Shown in pieces: positions 60,641 to 64,000 of a stretch of DNA of 64,000 nucleotides. Each line of letters starts with the position of its first letter. Positions within the stretch are counted from its first letter, which is position 1. The notes beneath the pieces were generated by a model. The model saw only the letters and a list, made by a program, of their open reading frames with translations. It was not told the DNA's origin and searched no databases. Source of the stretch: Chryseomonas sp014190935 (GTDB lineage Bacteria > Pseudomonadota > Gammaproteobacteria > Pseudomonadales > Pseudomonadaceae); contig NZ_JACHVV010000002.1 in the NCBI RefSeq assembly GCF_014190935.1, positions 1,116,001-1,180,000 of the forward strand, given 5' to 3'. A program made the position numbers and the translations under genes.

Positions 60641-61813
60641 TCAGGCGGCCGTGGACCTATGGGTCCAGCGCGCCATCAGCGCGGTCGCCACCGCGCAGAG
60701 CGCCAGCACCGCGCACATGGGCACCACGGTGCCGTTGTGCAGGGCACCCACGCTGCTGGAGGCCAGCGCCGCCAGGATGAATTGCAGGCTGCCCATCAGC
60801 GCCGAGGCACTGCCGGCATTGGCGCCCTGCCCGGCCAGGGCGCAGGCCGAGGCATTGGGCACGATGCCGCCGAGCAGGGCGATGGCGCAGAACAGCGGGA
60901 TCATCAGTACTGGCAGCGCCTTGGGCTGGAAGGCGCCCACCAGCAGCAGGACCAGTCCCGCCGCGGCATAGGCCACCACCGCGCGCCTGAGCCAGAAGGC
61001 CGGGCCCTGGCGGACCACCAGGCGGGCATTGAGCTGCCCGAGCAGGATGAAGCCGGCGGCGTTGAGGCCGAATACCCAGCCGTAGTGTTCGGGTGCGACG
61101 CCATAGAGTTCGATCAGCACGAAGGGCGAACCGGAGATGTAGGCGAACATCCCGGCCATGGCGATGCCACCGGTGAGGGTGTGGCCGATGAAGCTGCTAT
61201 CGCGCAGTAGCCGCAGGTAGTTGCGCAAGGCTCCCCGCAGCGGCGGCCGCGGATGGTGCGCCGGCAGGGATTCGGGCAGCCAGAGCGCCACCGCGGTGCC
61301 GCAGGCGGCGGCGAACAGCGCCAGGCTGACGAAGATCGCCTGCCAGCCAAAGGTGCTGAGCAGCAGACTGCCGGCGAAGGGCGCGATGATGGGGGCGATC
61401 CCGGTTACCAGCATGATCTGCGAAAAGGCCCGCGCCGCGGCCATCGGCTCGCAGAGATCCCGCACCACGGCCCGCGCGATCACCATGCCGGCGCAGCCGC
61501 CCAGAGCCTGGACGAAGCGCGCGGCGATCAACCAGGGCAGACTGGGCGCCAGGGCGCAGCCCAGCGACGCCAGGCAGAACAGGCCGATGCCGATCAGCAG
61601 CGGCAGGCGGCGGCCGAAGCGGTCCGCCAAGGGGCCGTAGAACAGCTGGCCGCTGGCGAGACCGGCGAAATACACCGCCAGACTCAGCTGCACGTGTTCG
61701 ATATCGGTGGCGAAGGACCTGGCCAGCGACGGGAAGCTGGGCAGGTACATGTCGATGGCGAAGGGAGCGAAGGCCGAGAGGGCCCCGAGAATCAACAATA
61801 AGCGAAAGGTCAT
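60641..61813 (-). CDS. Bcr/CflA-type MFS drug exporter
   Basis: Inner-membrane exporter of 390 residues with about 12 helices. N-terminus LGALSAFAPFAIDMYLPSFP is diagnostic of the Bcr/CflA group, followed by GPLADRFGRRLPLL and RFVQALGGCAGMVIARAVVRD in parts. The substrate is unknown; Bcr homologues export bicyclomycin and other drugs. It is divergent from a TetR regulator, with a TetR-type operator in the 112-base gap, so its expression is probably repressed until a ligand is present. Confidence 0.9.
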   Translation of the reverse strand: MTFRLLLILGALSAFAPFAIDMYLPSFPSLARSFATDIEHVQLSLAVYFAGLASGQLFYGPLADRFGRRLPLLIGIGLFCLASLGCALAPSLPWLIAARFVQALGGCAGMVIARAVVRDLCEPMAAARAFSQIMLVTGIAPIIAPFAGSLLLSTFGWQAIFVSLALFAAACGTAVALWLPESLPAHHPRPPLRGALRNYLRLLRDSSFIGHTLTGGIAMAGMFAYISGSPFVLIELYGVAPEHYGWVFGLNAAGFILLGQLNARLVVRQGPAFWLRRAVVAYAAAGLVLLLVGAFQPKALPVLMIPLFCAIALLGGIVPNASACALAGQGANAGSASALMGSLQFILAALASSSVGALHNGTVVPMCAVLALCAVATALMARWTHRSTAA

Positions 61814-61849
61814 GAAGCCTGGTCCGATGGAAGCGGAAGTGTCACGCAG

Positions 61850-61871
61850 TTACATACAATCATGTTTGTAA
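61850..61871. promoter_or_regulatory. Candidate TetR-family operator (TtgR/AcrR-like)
   Basis: TTACATACAAT and its partner CATGTTTGTAA form an imperfect 22-base dyad resembling TtgR/AcrR operators (TACAxACA, TGTxTGTA). It lies between the divergent exporter (ATG 61813) and TetR gene (ATG 61926) in an A/T-rich patch. Confidence 0.65.
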
Positions 61872-61925
61872 AAGCGGCGAGGCGCGCTAGACTGCGTGGC
61901 AGACCCACTGCCAGTCAGATCGCCC

Positions 61926-62555
61926 ATGCGTCGTACGAAAGAAGAAGCCGAACAGACCCGCCAAGCCATTCTCGATGCGGCGGAAGCCCTGTTCCTGACC
62001 AATGGCGTGGCGCGTACCAGCTTGGAAATGATCGCCCGCGAATGCGGCGTTACCCGGGGTGCAGTGTACTGGCATTTCCAGAACAAGGCCCACCTGTTCC
62101 ACGAGATGCTTAGCCAGATAAGGATCCCGGCCGACGAACTGACCGAGCGCCTGCGCGTCGACGGCGAGGAAGACAGCCTGCAGCGGCTGTTCAAGCTGTG
62201 CATCGAGGGCATGACGAAATTCACCCAACCCGGCCGTGAGCAGCGGGTGATGACCATCATGCTGCACCGCTGCGAATTCACCGAAGAACTACGCGAGGCC
62301 GAAGAGCGCGATCTGCAGTTCCTGCGGCAATTCATCCGCATCACCGACGCCCTGTTCACCGCCCAGGCCGCGCGCCTGCAGCCGGGCGTGACGCCGCAGC
62401 TGGCCAGTCGGATGCTGCACAGCCTGTTTCTCGGCACCCTCTCCGATCTGCTGCGCGACGAACAGACCTTCGCCCCGCTGCTGGCCGCAGATCAGGTGTT
62501 CACCACCTTCTTCCGCGCCATCGTGCGCGACTGGACTCAGTCGGCGACGGTATAG
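61926..62555 (+). CDS. TetR-family regulator, AcrR/TtgR-like
   Basis: Repressor of 209 residues. N-terminal HTH MRRTKEEAEQTRQAILDAAE then GVTRGAVYWHFQNKAHLF, the AcrR/TtgR type, with a C-terminal ligand domain (HSLFLGTLSDLLR near residue 165). The start at 61926 matches AcrR; the open frame reaches 61896 upstream. Probably represses itself and the divergent Bcr-type exporter. It overlaps the copZ gene by 19 bases at its 3' end. Confidence 0.9.
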   Translation: MRRTKEEAEQTRQAILDAAEALFLTNGVARTSLEMIARECGVTRGAVYWHFQNKAHLFHEMLSQIRIPADELTERLRVDGEEDSLQRLFKLCIEGMTKFTQPGREQRVMTIMLHRCEFTEELREAEERDLQFLRQFIRITDALFTAQAARLQPGVTPQLASRMLHSLFLGTLSDLLRDEQTFAPLLAADQVFTTFFRAIVRDWTQSATV

Positions 62556-62731
62556 CCCGCCTGCTCGATAGCCTGGCGGAAGGGCGCATCCACCTCGGCG
62601 CTGTCGATGCGCACCTCGCCCGCCTGCAGGTCCACCTCTACCCGGGCGCGATTGTCCACCTTGAGCACCGCGGATTCGATGGCGCTCACGCAGTGGGCGC
62701 AACTCATTCCGATCACCTTGATGACGTGCAT
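62537..62731 (-). CDS. copZ: Copper chaperone / heavy-metal-associated (HMA) domain protein
   Basis: Single HMA domain of 64 residues with the metal-binding GMSCAHC (CXXC) near residue 8, the size of CopZ-type copper chaperones. AGGAG precedes the ATG. It is divergent from copA, and a 17-bp dyad lies in the 111-base gap; both genes may share it. It delivers Cu(I) to CopA or a sensor by family knowledge. It overlaps the end of the tetR gene by 19 bases. Confidence 0.88.
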   Translation of the reverse strand: MHVIKVIGMSCAHCVSAIESAVLKVDNRARVEVDLQAGEVRIDSAEVDAPFRQAIEQAGYTVAD

Positions 62732-62789
62732 GGTCTGCTCCTGTCTGTCTTGACCTCTTTCTCCTGACGCCAGCGCCAGGCCCGGGTTC

Positions 62790-62826
62790 CAGTGTTGACC
62801 TTGACCCGAGGTCAAGGTCAACACTG
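62790..62826. promoter_or_regulatory. Candidate CueR operator/promoter upstream of copA
   Basis: A perfect 17-bp dyad, arm CAGTGTTGACCTTGACC, with a 3-base CGA centre. It contains a -35-like TTGACC at 62795 and a possible weak -10 about 19-20 bases downstream, the long spacing used by MerR-family activators. CueR sites before copA in Pseudomonas are similar. It may also serve copZ on the other strand. Confidence 0.7.
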
Positions 62827-62842
62827 TTGTCAGGAGGTGCCC

Positions 62843-64000
62843 ATGCACGAATTCGAACTCTCCATCAGCGGCATGACCTGCGCGGCTTGCGCCGGTCGAG
62901 TCGAGCGCGCCCTGCAGAAGGTCCCGGCGGTCAGCGCGGCCGGCGTCAACCTGGCCAGCGAAAAGGCCCGCGTCAGCGCGCCGATCGACGCGGCGCCGGC
63001 GCTGGCCGAAGCCATCAATGCCGCCGGCTACCGGGTGGCCGAGGCCGAGCATGATCTGGCGCTGTCCGGCATGAGCTGCGCCAACTGCGCCGGGCGGATC
63101 GAAAAGGTCCTGCGTGCCGTGCCCGGGGTGCTGGCCGCCGAGGTCAACCTGGCCAGCGAAAGAGCCCGGGTGAAGACCCTGGCCGCGGTCGAGACGCCAG
63201 CGCTGATCGCCGCGGTGGAAGCCGCCGGCTACGGCGCCCAGGATCGCCGCACCGAAGACGAGCGTTCAGCGCCGGCCCGCCAGGGTATGCCCTGGGAACG
63301 TCTGGAGCTGGCCCTGGCGCTGCTGCTGGCCGCGCCGCTGATCCTGCCCATGCTGCTGGCGCCCTTCGGCTGGCACCTGATGCCGCCCGCCTGGCTGCAA
63401 TTCCTGCTGGCGACGCCGGTGCAGTTCCTGGTCGGCGCGCGCTTCTATCGCGGTGCCTGGCATGCCTTGCGCGCCCGCAGCGGCAACATGGATGTGCTGG
63501 TCGCCCTGGGTACCAGCGCCGCCTTTGGCCTGAGTCTCTATCTCTGGCTGGTCAAGGGCAGCCCGCACCTCTATTTCGAGACAGCGGCCATGGTCATCGC
63601 CCTGGTGCGCCTGGGCAAGTACCTGGAGACCCGCGCCAAGCGCCGTACCGGCGCGGCCCTGCGCGCCCTGGAGGCCCTGCGCCCGGAAAGTGCCCGGCGT
63701 CTTAATGCGGCCGGCCAGGAAGAAGAGGTCGCCCTGAATCGCCTGCGCCTGGGCGATCGCCTGCAGCTGCGTCCGGGCGAACGCATCCCGGCCGACGGCC
63801 GCATCCTGCAGGGTGAAAGCCAGGTCGACGAAGCCCTGCTCACCGGCGAAAGCCGTCCGGTCGCCAAGGGTCCGGGCGACGAGGTGGTGGGGGGCGCCAT
63901 CAACGGCGAGGGCAATCTGCAGATCGAGGTCACCGCCCTGGGTGGCGAGACGGTGCTGGCCGGCATTATCCGCCTGGTGGAAGACGCCCAGGCCACCAAG
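62843..64000 (+). CDS. copA: Copper-exporting P-type ATPase CopA, 5' part (386 aa visible)
   Basis: Cu(I)-translocating P1B-ATPase. Two N-terminal HMA domains have CXXC motifs GMTCAAC near residue 9 and GMSCANC near 78. The first membrane helices follow from about residue 155, then the actuator domain with TGES near residue 335. The phosphorylation site and CPC motif lie beyond the window edge. GGAGG precedes the ATG. The 17-bp dyad just upstream suggests CueR induction by copper. Divergent from copZ. Confidence 0.95.
   Translation, partial: MHEFELSISGMTCAACAGRVERALQKVPAVSAAGVNLASEKARVSAPIDAAPALAEAINAAGYRVAEAEHDLALSGMSCANCAGRIEKVLRAVPGVLAAEVNLASERARVKTLAAVETPALIAAVEAAGYGAQDRRTEDERSAPARQGMPWERLELALALLLAAPLILPMLLAPFGWHLMPPAWLQFLLATPVQFLVGARFYRGAWHALRARSGNMDVLVALGTSAAFGLSLYLWLVKGSPHLYFETAAMVIALVRLGKYLETRAKRRTGAALRALEALRPESARRLNAAGQEEEVALNRLRLGDRLQLRPGERIPADGRILQGESQVDEALLTGESRPVAKGPGDEVVGGAINGEGNLQIEVTALGGETVLAGIIRLVEDAQATK

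Overview
The window is a GC-rich bacterial chromosome segment with dense, mostly short-spaced genes. Gene content points to Pseudomonas: a CioAB-type cyanide-insensitive oxidase with a downstream DUF2474 protein, a folA / DUF2868 / DUF3482 cluster, a YejK/NdpA nucleoid protein, BetT, ugpBAEC and several Pseudomonas-style regulators. The species cannot be fixed by reading alone; a P. oryzihabitans-like lineage is a guess. No rRNA, tRNA, CRISPR array, prophage or transposase was seen.

Layout. 1-15.2 kb, nearly all on the minus strand: a trehalase (cut by the window edge), a hybrid histidine kinase with a degenerate receiver, sbcC, a zinc alcohol dehydrogenase and an SRPBCC protein lying between sbcC and sbcD, then ugpBAEC for glycerol-3-phosphate uptake. 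15.4-24.5 kb: an MFS exporter, a divergent LysR/EamA pair, a GlxA/AraC-type regulator, lysP, a GntR regulator with two winged helices, yejK and an unknown protein. 24.5-25.05 kb: an array of about 101-bp palindromic repeats. 25-30.5 kb: an unknown Ala/Thr/Gln-rich protein, folA, the DUF2868-DUF3482 pair and a proline iminopeptidase-like hydrolase. 30.6-31.4 kb: a large diverged inverted repeat. 31.5-41.6 kb: cioAB plus DUF2474, an MFS exporter, a chemoreceptor, a glucose dehydrogenase/GH15 operon, a HepT-MntA toxin-antitoxin pair and a single-domain response regulator. 41.8-50.9 kb: betT, an AbrB-type membrane protein, two diguanylate cyclases, an HDOD protein and several small unknown proteins. 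50.9-64 kb: a sirtuin, an FtsH-like AAA protease paralogue, a DUF1704 protein, a VOC protein with a divergent LysR, a Pit phosphate transporter, a ZapE-type ATPase, a MAPEG protein, a Bcr/CflA exporter with a divergent TetR, and copZ divergent from copA.

Themes. Several operator-like palindromes sit where family knowledge predicts them: Pho boxes before ugpB and pit, a BetI-like site before betT, a CueR-like dyad between copZ and copA, a TtgR/AcrR-like site between the exporter and its TetR, an ANR-like box before cioA, and a near-perfect Vfr/CRP palindrome before the chemoreceptor. Glucan or trehalose hydrolysis (trehalase and GH15) is linked to glucose oxidation by an overlapping SDR gene. 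Three families of non-coding repeats fill the intergenic gaps. Two of them overlap stop codons of neighbouring genes, so they may define 3' ends.
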